Shown: one piece after another, positions 40,501 to 44,467 of the stretch
Layout: each line of letters starts with the position of its first letter
How positions within the stretch are numbered: the first letter of the stretch is position 1
From: Aphis gossypii
Lineage: Eukaryota > Arthropoda > Insecta > Hemiptera > Aphididae
DNA length: 64,000 nt
Assembly: GCF_020184175.1 (NCBI RefSeq)
Contig: NC_065530.1
Location: 21,553,260-21,617,259 of the forward strand
Direction of reading: 5' to 3'
Program-made: the position numbers and the translations under genes
Notes under the pieces: generated by a model
Seen by the model: the letters and a program-made list of their open reading frames with translations, nothing else
Databases searched by the model: none
Told to the model about the DNA's origin: nothing

Positions 40501-41506
40501 ACCCAAGACGTATATATTTATCGATTTATCTGTATGCCGCGTAGATAGTAGATACTCTATCTTTTGTTTTAAATACCTACCTAATGTTGTTTTAGTTCAA
40601 TTGGAAATTATGAAAAAAAATATATTTTCAAAAACCTATTAAAATGATGAAAATAGATGTGAAATTCGGGAATATGGTTTAACTATATAGAAAGTTGAGA
40701 AAGTGGAGACCTGCCTGTCCCAGCTTCTATTTCTATAAATATTTCTAATATTTTATCTATGATACTAGGTACTATATTTATTAGTAAAATTTATTTTTTT
40801 TTTTTGTGAAATGGTTTGTTGATATAGTTTTTTCTAAATCCAGCGCATGTATTGTATTATTATTTAATAATAATAAAATATATTATTTATATGTTAATTG
40901 TATATAATTACGATTGGGATAATTTATGTTAGTCTCATAATTTCACGAATTCCATCCAATTTTCACCATTTGATTTTTCTATTAATATTTGCTATTTTAG
41001 TATAAATTCAATTGAAATAAAATTATAGTGAATTTCTTAACTTATAGGGTTTTTAGATTACCTAATCAAAGGATATTTTATTTTAATTGAACATGCATTT
41101 TCAAAAAATAAAATTTTTGTCAGTTGTACCTAATCAATATTTTTGTTGTATTTTGATTAAAAAAATAAATAAAAACTGTATTTTTGTCGGTAGAGTAATT
41201 ACCTGATTTTGTTCGAAATTATCACATGCAGATAATATAATATATTATTTATTAATATAATAATATGTGTATTGTACACTTTGTGCTATTACGCGTAGGC
41301 CGTAAATATTACATAAACATTATTTGAATTTAACATCAATAGATGTTTAATGGTTTTGTCGGTTCTAGGAAGCAAAACTAATAAAACGAATAATAAAAAC
41401 AAAAATTACCGTTTGATGGCGGCGGTGGTGGAGGGGCAGGTGGTCTATCCGAGTAACCGCCGTTAGTCAGGTCTTCAGGATTTTCTGGTTCCTTGTCATC
41501 GTCTGG
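1502..41506 (-). CDS. Mp: Collagen XV/XVIII-type (multiplexin) gene, partial, 25 exons in window
   Basis: Secreted basement-membrane collagen that should trimerise through NC1 and can release endostatin. Seen: 25 minus-strand exons, each bounded by AG on its 5' side and GT on its 3' side, with phases that match at every junction. In order they encode an acidic and Pro-rich linker, Gly-X-Y blocks with several non-collagenous interruptions, the NC1 trimerisation motif GTIAFIIEEEALLVRV, a Ser/Thr/Pro hinge, and endostatin (LRIAALNEPYTGNMHG, SRLNNL, NSWKDIF, RIYSFSGKNVL). The combination of interrupted collagen plus endostatin is diagnostic for types XV/XVIII; the Drosophila counterpart is multiplexin. 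The amino terminus (signal peptide, thrombospondin-N-like domain) and the last endostatin exon are not identified, so the gene runs beyond these exons on one or both sides. One apparent frameshift lies in the endostatin exon. Introns between 3127 and 6708 are AT-rich and hold nothing else I recognise. Confidence 0.93.
1654..1656 (-). pseudogene. Apparent one-base deletion in the endostatin exon
   Basis: The endostatin match changes frame between the codons for Thr-Ile-Val and Glu-Ser-Asp. Both halves match the family well, and there is no room or splice signal for an intron. It is either a real null or truncating allele or a consensus error in the assembly; the latter is common and I consider it more likely. 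Confidence 0.8.
2010..2024 (-). CDS. Collagen exon 24 (15-nt microexon)
   Basis: Five codons, TGG CAT CCT AAA ATG (WHPKM), with acceptor TTTCAG and a consensus donor GTGAGT. Phase 0 on both sides. It joins the hinge exon to the endostatin exon exactly where the family has its first endostatin residues. The splice sites and phase are the evidence; without RNA data a skipped form is equally possible in frame. Confidence 0.7.
2210..2329 (-). CDS. Collagen exon 23 (NC1 hinge)
   Basis: 40 codons, phase 0 to 0: LGSLITTGIDPAPTSVPMP, TRVPLESSNLV, HNHPVKDNTM. Acceptor TTTACAG, donor GTAAGA. A flexible Ser/Thr/Pro hinge. In vertebrates this is where proteases release endostatin. The HNH triplet near the end recalls the His-rich zinc-binding start of endostatin (inference). 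Confidence 0.9.
2401..2493 (-). CDS. Collagen exon 22 (NC1 trimerisation domain, second half)
   Basis: 31 codons, phase 0 to 0: VTDRTQMGTIAFIIEEEALL then VRVTRGWQYIS. Acceptor AATGCAG, donor GTGAGT. The G-T-I-A-F-I-x-E-E-E-A-L-x-V-R-V text matches the beta-strand core of the multiplexin NC1 trimer. Confidence 0.94.
2608..2675 (-). CDS. Collagen exon 21 (NC1 trimerisation domain, first half)
   Basis: Encodes EINEHIIVPGALTFPNKKSM then IN. Acceptor TTTACAG, donor GTAAAA. The pattern (P-G-A-L-T-F-P then N) is typical of the XV/XVIII NC1 trimerisation domain. Confidence 0.92.
2753..2828 (-). CDS. Collagen exon 20 (end of the triple helix)
   Basis: Encodes GIPGVAIEGQKGEPGDPG then FSSAPLR and the first base of a Ser codon. 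Acceptor CCAATAG, donor GTAATA. The Gly-X-Y pattern stops here, so NC1 begins in this exon. Confidence 0.92.
2891..2986 (-). CDS. Collagen exon 19
   Basis: 32 codons, phase 0 to 0: KGDKGEPGKDGLPG, interruption SGGTYVPVP, then GPAGPPGPP. Acceptor ATATAG, donor GTAAGT. The last long Gly-Pro-Pro block before NC1. Confidence 0.93.
3067..3126 (-). CDS. Collagen exon 18
   Basis: 20 codons, phase 0 to 0: GTPGKAGGQKGEKGDRGESV. Acceptor GTCTTAG, donor GTAAGT. Confidence 0.92.
3497..3549 (-). CDS. Collagen exon 17
   Basis: Encodes PTGPPGPPGDIGLPGLR after a split Gly. Acceptor TTTATAG, donor GTAAGT. Ends in phase 0. Confidence 0.92.
3662..3697 (-). CDS. Collagen exon 16 (arginine-rich mini-exon)
   Basis: 36 nt encoding EMGRRGRRGKP between split Gly codons. 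Acceptor GCGTTTAG, donor GTAAAA. Five basic residues in three triplets make a plausible heparin or heparan-sulfate contact; that is inference from charge only. Confidence 0.88.
4217..4319 (-). CDS. Collagen exon 15
   Basis: Encodes GPPGLTGPKGERGEPGLP, an interruption APLISTTDLGMI, then KGDK and a split Gly. Acceptor GTTTTAG, donor GTAGGA. Confidence 0.92.
4919..5019 (-). CDS. Collagen exon 14
   Basis: Encodes DTAVVKTV, the end of an interruption, then KGDKGTKGDHGEKGAVG and NLGPGGNP. Acceptor AAATTAG, donor GTAAGT. Confidence 0.91.
5540..5608 (-). CDS. Collagen exon 13 (GPP run plus interruption)
   Basis: Encodes DSGPPGPPGPPGLTQTGVKI then DK. Acceptor TTTATAG, donor GTAAGT. Ends with one base that completes Thr with the next exon. 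Confidence 0.92.
5991..6071 (-). CDS. Collagen exon 12
   Basis: Encodes ERGIRGFDGTPGVPGENA then RPAPKGEK between split Gly codons. Acceptor CTTTAG, donor GTAAAC. Includes a short break (ENARPAP). Confidence 0.92.
6709..6745 (-). CDS. Collagen exon 11
   Basis: Short exon encoding GHAGSIGPQGFK plus a split Gly. Acceptor TTTACAG, donor GTAAAT. It follows the 4.4-kb intron that contains the tRNA gene. Confidence 0.88.
8086..8158 (+). tRNA. tRNA-Phe (anticodon GAA)
   Basis: 73 nt with GCCGAAA/TTTCGGC acceptor arms, box A (TAGCTCAGTTGGGAGAGCG), anticodon arm TTAGA-CTGAAGA-TCTAA with GAA at the anticodon, and box B GGTTCGATCCC. No intron and no encoded CCA, as expected for a eukaryotic nuclear tRNA. 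The discriminator is A. A T-run about 7 nt downstream (8164-8169) serves as Pol III terminator. It lies inside a collagen intron on the opposite strand to the host gene. Confidence 0.97.
8164..8169 (+). terminator. Pol III terminator of tRNA-Phe
   Basis: Run of six T on the coding strand shortly after the discriminator base, the usual stop signal for Pol III. Confidence 0.85.
8450..9840. repeat. Dispersed repeat fragments, copy A
   Basis: The right part (9601-9835) matches 28390-28610 and 62572-62790 closely: a shared text of CATTAAAACATAAA, CACC, TGACAAATCAT, a perfect hairpin, and TACTGTACAGCA. The left part (8450-9600) shares shorter runs with 18100-18600 and 1068-1240. No coding capacity is seen, so this is probably a non-autonomous or decayed element. 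Boundaries are approximate. Confidence 0.6.
9696..9719. repeat. Conserved hairpin in dispersed repeat, copy A
   Basis: ATACAATGATA-CC-TATCATTGTAT: two 11-nt perfectly complementary arms around a 2-nt centre. The same structure sits at 28483-28506 (one arm imperfect) and 62668-62691. Confidence 0.85.
11191..11261 (-). CDS. Collagen exon 10
   Basis: Encodes AKGIQGNKGVRGEMGSKGIK then GDK after a split Gly. Acceptor TGTATAG, donor GTAGTA. Lysine-rich Gly-X-Y; many Y-position lysines would be hydroxylation candidates. Confidence 0.92.
11524..11616 (+). repeat. tRNA-like sequence, possible SINE head or tRNA relic
   Basis: GGAGTGGTCAAGTAGATAAG resembles the D-arm/box A region of a type II tRNA. 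It is followed by a perfect stem TATTATC/GATAATA around a 7-nt loop in the anticodon-arm position. GGAGTG at the start can pair with CACTCC near 11610. No good box B is visible, so a working tRNA is unlikely. Confidence 0.3.
12118..12205 (-). CDS. Collagen exon 9
   Basis: Encodes DIGFESNV, ending the interruption, then GRPGPPGPKGDPGVDGAPG and a split Gly. Acceptor TTTTCAG, donor GTACTT. Locally more GC-rich than its flanks. Confidence 0.92.
12389..12418 (-). CDS. Collagen exon 8 (30-nt non-collagenous exon)
   Basis: Ten codons, PSWKPRPIYK, phase 0 to 0, acceptor ATTTATAG, donor GTAAAT. It lies in the interruption between two helical exons only about 180 nt apart on either side. Its symmetric phase means it can be skipped without changing frame, so it is a candidate cassette exon. 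Confidence 0.75.
12534..12622 (-). CDS. Collagen exon 7 (GPP run, helix break)
   Basis: After a split Gly it reads DSGIDGERGLQGPPGPPGPP and then GGSDFSNND, so a helical block is followed by a non-collagenous break. Acceptor ACTTACAG, donor GTGAGT. Ends in phase 0. Confidence 0.93.
12775..12837 (-). CDS. Collagen exon 6
   Basis: Encodes DKGERGDVGPRGNEGIQGPK between two split Gly codons. Acceptor TAATTTAG, donor GTAAAT. Charged Gly-X-Y block without interruption. Confidence 0.92.
12838..14366. other. Collagen intron, AT-rich
   Basis: 1.5 kb between exons 5 and 6. Around 13700-13775 it contains a short fragment of the dispersed hairpin repeat in the opposite orientation (CAATGATA..ATCATTGTAT followed by GAAAAATGATTCTGA). 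Otherwise low-complexity AT-rich sequence. Confidence 0.6.
14367..14412 (-). CDS. Collagen exon 5
   Basis: Encodes GAVGLPGERGLEGIK plus a split Gly codon. Acceptor TTTCCAG, donor GTGAAA. Pure Gly-X-Y. Confidence 0.9.
14413..17079. other. Collagen intron, AT-rich
   Basis: 2.7 kb between exons 4 and 5. No coding exon, RNA gene or bounded mobile element recognised. The short reading frame at 16748-16933 (minus) is not supported. Confidence 0.6.
17080..17235 (-). CDS. Collagen exon 4 (Cys-containing interruption with N-glycosylation sequon)
   Basis: 52 codons, phase 0 to 0. Helical text (GVSGPRGPPG) surrounds a non-collagenous insert with Cys-Ser-Cys and an Asn-Leu-Thr sequon (ICSCNLTTLFAPGKIPELI), then GPPGNPGTDGKMGMTGLP. 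Acceptor TATTTTAG, donor GTTAGT (a less usual but valid donor). The paired cysteines could form interchain disulfides; that is inference. Confidence 0.92.
17236..22703. other. 5.5-kb collagen intron
   Basis: Between exons 3 and 4. The portion nearest exon 4 (17340-17720) is less AT-rich, with E-box-like CACGTG and a CA-rich stretch near 17515-17550. About 18100-18800 carries fragments related to the dispersed repeat. A more GC-rich islet lies at 19130-19420, and a (CAA)n microsatellite at 22507-22545. No gene recognised. Confidence 0.55.
22507..22545. repeat. (CAA)n microsatellite
   Basis: About 13 uninterrupted CAA units. On the minus strand it creates an artificial poly-Val reading frame. 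It lies about 160 nt downstream of exon 3 within the intron. Confidence 0.95.
22704..22784 (-). CDS. Collagen exon 3 (GPP-rich)
   Basis: 27 codons, phase 0 to 0: GESIRGPPGPPGPPGSP then FSGDFATDEE. Acceptor CCTACAG, donor GTGAGT. The GPP run gives a stable short helix; the acidic tail is a non-collagenous interruption. Confidence 0.92.
23042..23100 (-). CDS. Collagen exon 2 (start of the Gly-X-Y domain)
   Basis: Encodes NHGYQTPNIKGDKGDAGQK after a split Glu codon. Acceptor ATTACAG, donor GTGAGT. The first Gly-X-Y triplets (GDK GDA GQK) appear here, so the triple helix starts in this exon. Confidence 0.88.
23610..23647. repeat. Long near-perfect hairpin
   Basis: GTTAAC..CACGGTATATTA / TAATATACCGTGGTTAAC: self-complementary arms of about 17 nt with a two-base bulge, lying about 500 nt upstream of exon 2 in the large intron. 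It may be a short palindromic element; no target duplication was recognised. Confidence 0.75.
24439..25172 (+). repeat. 5' LTR of the BEL/Pao element
   Basis: Begins TGTTCGCACCCCGATTAGGG and ends in AGTCGTAGGTG, where similarity to the right copy stops. Short reading frames inside it (24390-25025) are not genes. Compared with the other LTR it shows scattered substitutions, for example AGAGGACGG against AGATGACGC. Confidence 0.92.
25173..26262. other. Leader-side interior of the BEL/Pao element, no gag recognised
   Basis: AT-rich, no coding pattern. Includes an inverted repeat pair ATTTACATTTATCCC (25922-25936) and GGGGAAAATGTAAAT (25964-25978) that can form a stem. The gag gene expected here in the family is not visible. 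Confidence 0.5.
25193..25210 (+). promoter_or_regulatory. Possible primer binding site
   Basis: TGGTAGCAGAGCGTGG starts with the TGG expected opposite a tRNA CCA end. It lies about 20 nt after the last base shared by the two LTRs, so the true LTR end may be here and the right copy shortened. The tRNA species was not identified. Confidence 0.45.
26468..26810. other. GC-richer islet inside the BEL element
   Basis: About 340 bp with higher GC than the surroundings and overlapping short frames on both strands, none recognised. Contains repeated CGTGTCATGGTCAT / CGAGGCATGGTCAT and TCTCGTAGATATCT / TAGATATCTCGTAG motifs, so it looks like repeat DNA rather than a gene. Confidence 0.4.
26983..28266 (-). 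pseudogene. Transposon-embedded coding remnant with a tandemly duplicated segment, unknown family
   Basis: Not recognised. Two successive minus-strand reading frames (28266-27697 and about 27640-26983, joined by frame changes) carry the same module twice. NETPIFFDFEMGVPAA matches NETPCIFDFEIELPA, and GEVLTTEEVLDRLKEANLKK followed by LQKKAGTGRKRGR matches GEVIARQEVLNRLNEANTRK followed by IQKKVKTGRKIGR. The Lys/Arg-Gly-Arg end of each module suggests nucleic-acid contact. The second copy continues through WKSIKAGKFLLVNFLGG to a small CG-RCG motif (one in-frame TGA at the CG) and a KFKGF ending with a stop at 26985-26983. It sits inside the BEL element and next to a dispersed repeat, so it is probably part of another inserted element. 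Confidence 0.5.
28380..28610. repeat. Dispersed repeat, copy B
   Basis: Matches 9601-9835 and 62572-62790: GCCATTAAAACATAAACC, CACCA, TGACAAATCATC, hairpin at 28483-28506, and ATGTACAGCAGAACGGTACC. It abuts the start of the unknown minus-strand frame (28266) and is followed by the Tigger element, so the left flank of this family may include that frame in the intact element. Confidence 0.75.
28680..30394 (-). mobile_element. Tigger/pogo-like DNA transposon, internally deleted
   Basis: 1715 bp. Terminal inverted repeats CAGTGAAACTTCCCTATAAC (left) and CAGTGAAACTTCCATACAAC (reverse complement of the right end). TA dinucleotides at 28678-28679 and 30395-30396 give the expected target duplication. 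It encodes a minus-strand transposase remnant with CENP-B-like DNA-binding domains and the C-terminal part of the DDE domain. It is inserted within the BEL/Pao element and is therefore younger. Confidence 0.93.
28873..30047 (-). pseudogene. Tigger-like transposase (CENP-B type), broken
   Basis: Starts ATG at 30047 with MSKRKCLSIADKFEILNEVD, the N-terminal CENP-B/pogo helix-turn-helix. After an in-frame TAA (29978-29976) come AAKYSIPISSL and then VDKAVIKWM..LPILGPLIKEKT..KFGF, the Tc5-type HTH. A TGA at 29696-29694 replaces the usual residue. The DDE core carrying the first two catalytic Asp is missing: the text jumps to FPPNTTSKLQPMDQGIINNL, the segment after the second Asp. A frameshift near 29230 leads to an acidic region (29100s) and the C-terminal KQTKLTDYFF typical of the family. 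Not functional. Confidence 0.9.
30395..30960 (-). pseudogene. Minus-strand coding remnant, unrecognised
   Basis: Between 30760 and the stop at 30559-30557 one frame is open and reads KFKIEEFLGLYREKQKKEHI then KILNKKICQLYRQIIPDLVE, a charged helical text. Upstream, in another frame, is FYREHKWTVDTVKYSETEQF. The layout (aromatic N-part, Lys/Glu-rich coiled tail) could fit a transposon-encoded trihelix/Myb-like protein, but no motif proves it. It runs against the BEL pol strand, so it is a separate insertion. Confidence 0.3.
30961..33991 (+). pseudogene. BEL/Pao pol remnant (protease junction, RT, RNase H, partial integrase)
   Basis: Fragments recognised in shifting plus frames: DTIFGWIILGPI (31145-31180), characteristic of the protease-RT link; FRVVFDASA and YMDD (31977-31988, RT active site) in RT; AARIFDPLGFLSP-like connection text near 32280; KTMSIPKLELCAAGLLARWL (32611-32670), typical of BEL RNase H; an integrase fragment from about 33550; and a C-terminal DGVVRVVRLLTNQG ending at stop 33989-33991. 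There are several stops and frameshifts (for example after HIL at about 31817). Between about 33715 and 33733 the integrase catalytic core is deleted. Not functional. Confidence 0.9.
34501..34513 (+). promoter_or_regulatory. Polypurine tract before the 3' LTR
   Basis: CCAAGGGGGAGTA immediately precedes the TGTTCGC start of the right LTR, the position and composition of a plus-strand priming tract. Confidence 0.8.
34514..35242 (+). repeat. 3' LTR of the BEL/Pao element
   Basis: Direct repeat of 24439-25172 with scattered substitutions and small indels. Ends where similarity stops (AGTCGTAGGTG). The flank after it does not duplicate the flank before the 5' LTR. Confidence 0.92.
35654..35820. 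mobile_element. hAT-type MITE with perfect 8-bp target duplication
   Basis: 167 bp with termini CATAGGCGCCCAT and (reverse complement of the right end) CATGGGCGCCCAT, flanked by identical TATCTGAC at 35646-35653 and 35821-35828. An 8-bp duplication plus short inverted termini is the hAT signature. It has no coding capacity and contains GC-rich ends (AGGGGGGGTC; TGCCCCTCCCA). Confidence 0.9.
35830..40250. other. AT-rich intronic DNA
   Basis: No exon, RNA gene or bounded mobile element recognised. Includes a (TA)n run at 37168-37192. The short frame at 38702-38908 is AT-driven and not supported. Confidence 0.6.
37168..37192. repeat. (TA)n microsatellite
   Basis: About 12 TA units. Confidence 0.95.
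40290..40480. promoter_or_regulatory. Candidate intronic regulatory block (CRE palindrome plus GATA sites)
   Basis: A GC-richer islet in AT-rich DNA. Contains the 12-bp palindrome CATGACGTCATG (40301-40312, a full CRE/ATF site), a tandem GATAAGATAAGATC (40333-40346) and a further GGCGATAAAGATAAAGG near 40460. It lies about 0.9 kb downstream of collagen exon 1. The motifs are visible; enhancer function is inference. Confidence 0.3.
41410..41506 (-). CDS. Collagen exon 1 of 25 (acidic and proline-rich linker)
   Basis: Encodes PDDDKEPENPEDLTNGGY followed by SDRPPAPPPPPPSN. It has a strong pyrimidine-rich acceptor (TTTTTTTATTGCAG) and donor GTAATT. It enters in phase 0 and ends with one base that joins AA of the next exon to give Glu. 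The phase match across an 18.3-kb intron is the main support. The acidic, Pro-rich, non-collagenous text fits the stretch between the N-terminal domain and the first triple helix of a multiplexin. Nothing further 5' is confidently assigned. Confidence 0.8.
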
Positions 41507-42089
41507 CTGCAATAAAAAAATAAAAACATATACGGTAAGTTTTATATGTTCGGCGGCAAGTTCTAAAAGTCGGCTAGAAAATGAGAAATTAATTTACACA
41601 GTAGCTGGTCGTTTTTATGATTACTGTGGACTCGACAGGATTTTAACGATTCTCATGTAGAATCCGACTAACAGGCACACCGAAGTGTTTCGCGGGGGGT
41701 TGTTTCTTATCAGATACTACGTGACCTGAAAGTTGGCGTACCTTACCCGAGTAGAGGCCGACTTAGGGCTTTATTGATCATTGGAGTGTACGGACGGACG
41801 GATAATAGACGGAGTATGGAACAATTTTACGATTCCCAGGTATGAGAATAATAATAACAAGACATCGACAACAACGAAAATCACGTCTATTTATAAACAT
41901 TTTAAGTGCGGTTGCAAACAAAACGGTATGGCGATAAATCATTTCGAGAAATTTAATTTAATTCAATTCGAATTCGAATAATGTATAATATTATGTAGGT
42001 ATGTAATGATTCGCAGTATCCAGTGAGTATGAAATGTTTGAATATTATAACATAATATTATAGTATCACATCAACCAAATGTATACAAA

Positions 42090-43260
42090 TATTATACGGT
42101 TCAAACGAACGCGCTAGGCATTTCTTTATCGTACGTCAACTGGTCTCTTAACTGTCATATACGATCACCCCGAACATACGTTCGAGAGCTATTATTATAT
42201 TAGCGGTACGATTGATATCTATGCGTACGTTATATGTGAAATACTCGTAATTTATTATGTTTGAAATTATATCACAACTAAATACCAAACAACGAGTGTG
42301 TGTGTGTGTTTTTGTGTTGTTTCCAAAAAGAAGACGATTCGAATGCGCTCTCGAAAGTATACACGATGCGCCTTGAGTGTTTTAAATATTGTTATGTTTT
42401 TAAATCGCGACGGACATCTAAAGTGGCTTGCCGAATAAATCTGAGAAGCACACGCTCTTTGGTCGCGGTATCCGATGTTTGTGTTCCGTTCTACAAACGG
42501 TCACGTCGAAAATACAAGTGTTGAAAAAACAAATAGCACTTAACCACGAAAACATGTGGGACACGGACCATACGTCGTCGTGCGGGGTTCCGCACCACAG
42601 CACTTAACAGCTCTGAGTACGACTGTTCCGAGCACAGTCCACGAAACGGAGGTAATAATTGTTGCTGCGGCGGAAAAAGGGATCGCCAGAGCTTTTCGTG
42701 CGCGACATAATTCAAAAGGTTCGTCGTCCGAACGTTTCGTGGACGCGTGTATGTTATATTTTAATATCGTACAGCGTATACAGCACACATGGCGTGTCCT
42801 TAACGTTAAGTTCGGCTAGTCCAACGCAGACAAGCGTATCAGAGTTGAACATCCTGAAGGATACAGCGCCGACCACTTCGCTGTTGAATTTATTATTGTA
42901 CGTGTTTAAGATATAATCGCCTCTCCTCCTCGCTTTCCTTCGACTGTTTTTTAGTTGTGCATTATTAGTGTGTGTGTGTGTGTTTTATCATTGTAAAATA
43001 TGGTATCAGCCCGGCAACCTAAAAAAAAGTTTTCATATTCACTAGTCGGTATCGACACGAACGTCCACAAATCACCGTGCCATTGTTTTTTGTTGTCGTT
43101 ATAATTTGTACCAAAACCGTCAGTGATGTCAAACTTTTGACATCACTGTCATTGTCACTGTTCACCCCTTTTTGAGTGAGCCGTCCAGACGTCAGGACCA
43201 TATTATCTATCGTGCTTAATGCACACACCACCAAAACAACCACCGACCAATCACCACCAT
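42090..43260. promoter_or_regulatory. CpG-rich block upstream of exon 1, possible alternative promoter
   Basis: Much richer in G+C and CpG than its flanks, especially 42400-42850, and bordered by short (GT)n runs (42295-42310, 42969-42982). Overlapping frames on both strands show the lack of stops that GC gives, and none is recognised. It lies 0.6-1.7 kb upstream of the first supported collagen exon. Multiplexin-family genes commonly use internal promoters for short forms, so this could be one. No TATA box or initiator was identified with confidence. Confidence 0.3.
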
Positions 43261-44401
43261 ATACTACCGTATCGTTAATTCGTTTTATTATTTGTTATAT
43301 ATACAGTATGTAAATTAATTGAAAAGTCAGTATAGCTGTAATTTGAAATATAATGCAGATATATTGTAGTGCAATTTTTTCAATGATAATATAGCCTACT
43401 TTTTACAATGGTTTAAAATAAAAAAAATAAAAAATCATTTTTAGTATGTTTATTTTTGCAGAAACTTCGTGAAACTATATTTAAAAATGTGCAAAAGATT
43501 CCCAGTGACGCGTTGATTTTGTTACAAATGGGCCTTTAAAATTGATTTGTGTATAGTAGTTGATGGTGGAAATTTTGAATAATTATAAAAATAAATGAAA
43601 TATCTTGCATATTATTACAATTTCTACGATTTGTGAGTGTCTCTATAAAATTAGAAAATTAGTTATCAAAGTGTGAAATAAATACAAATATGAAATAATA
43701 TTATGCAGCAATTTTGGAAATTAAAATTTCTTTCATTCATTTAAAATTCAATGGATTTCAAAATTGTTTTTTTCTCCTTATTACGAATAAATAAATCTAC
43801 AAAATGTGTATGTGTAAATAGGTATTTTCAAATTTAAAAAAAAAATTTAGGTTGGTTCTTTATTTTTATTTTTTTATTTTAGTTCATTTTAAAAGGTACA
43901 ATATAAACACTTTATTTTGAATTACAGCTACTAGCTGACTTTCCAATTAATTCACATACTGTATATACTATTTTGTATCATCATTATATTTATTATTTTA
44001 TAGTCCCCCTCGGTCAGCCGTCATACTTTTGTGCCCACATATTATTTATTTATACTTATATATTATTATTTTTTTGTATAATTATCATTTACCTACTATT
44101 ACAACAAGGCAAAGTACCTGGAAAAATTACAATTGTTGTTCTTTGTAACATCACTGTCAATTTATCAACTTAATAGTACACTTTTCTTCGAAACAGTACG
44201 GTAGCCGACGAAATGAGCAAAAAAATATTGCGATGGTTTCATAATATTGTCAATGATGTTTAACAATAGTTATTAAAGTACGGAGACCTTTTTTTCAATT
44301 TAAAATAACGTCATTATCATTGTTGTGCACTTTTGTAGTGCTTGCCTGATTAAATCTGATGAAAATATAATATTATCGTATTATCAATACTAGCAGTGGT
44401 G

Positions 44402-44467
44402 GGCCGGAGTGGTCAATTTTGAGGCTATTACGTTAACTGTTCAAAGGGGGTGGTGCCACTCCGTGCC
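44402..44467. repeat. Imperfect inverted repeat
   Basis: GGCCGGAGTGG (44402-44412) and CCACTCCGTGCC (44456-44467) can pair with one bulge, closing a 43-nt loop. This is possibly a degraded MITE end or a structured element. No target duplication seen. Confidence 0.5.

Larger units (their letters stand above)
23101..41409. other. 18.3-kb collagen intron packed with mobile elements
   Basis: Between exons 1 and 2. Contains the BEL/Pao element (24439-35242) with nested insertions and the hAT MITE (35654-35820). AT-rich DNA without recognised features fills 35830-40250. A GATA/CRE-rich block follows at about 40290-40480, about 0.9 kb downstream of exon 1. Confidence 0.75.

Noticed and set aside
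41747..41768. Possible 22-nt exon with a GTAAGG donor upstream of exon 1
   Set aside because: Good donor and final frame, but no acceptor pyrimidine tract and no phase-compatible partner; the nearby ATG would put exon 1 in a frame with a stop.
42418..42916. Several overlapping frames on both strands
   Set aside because: Long because the block is GC-rich; no family resemblance and no consistent splice structure.
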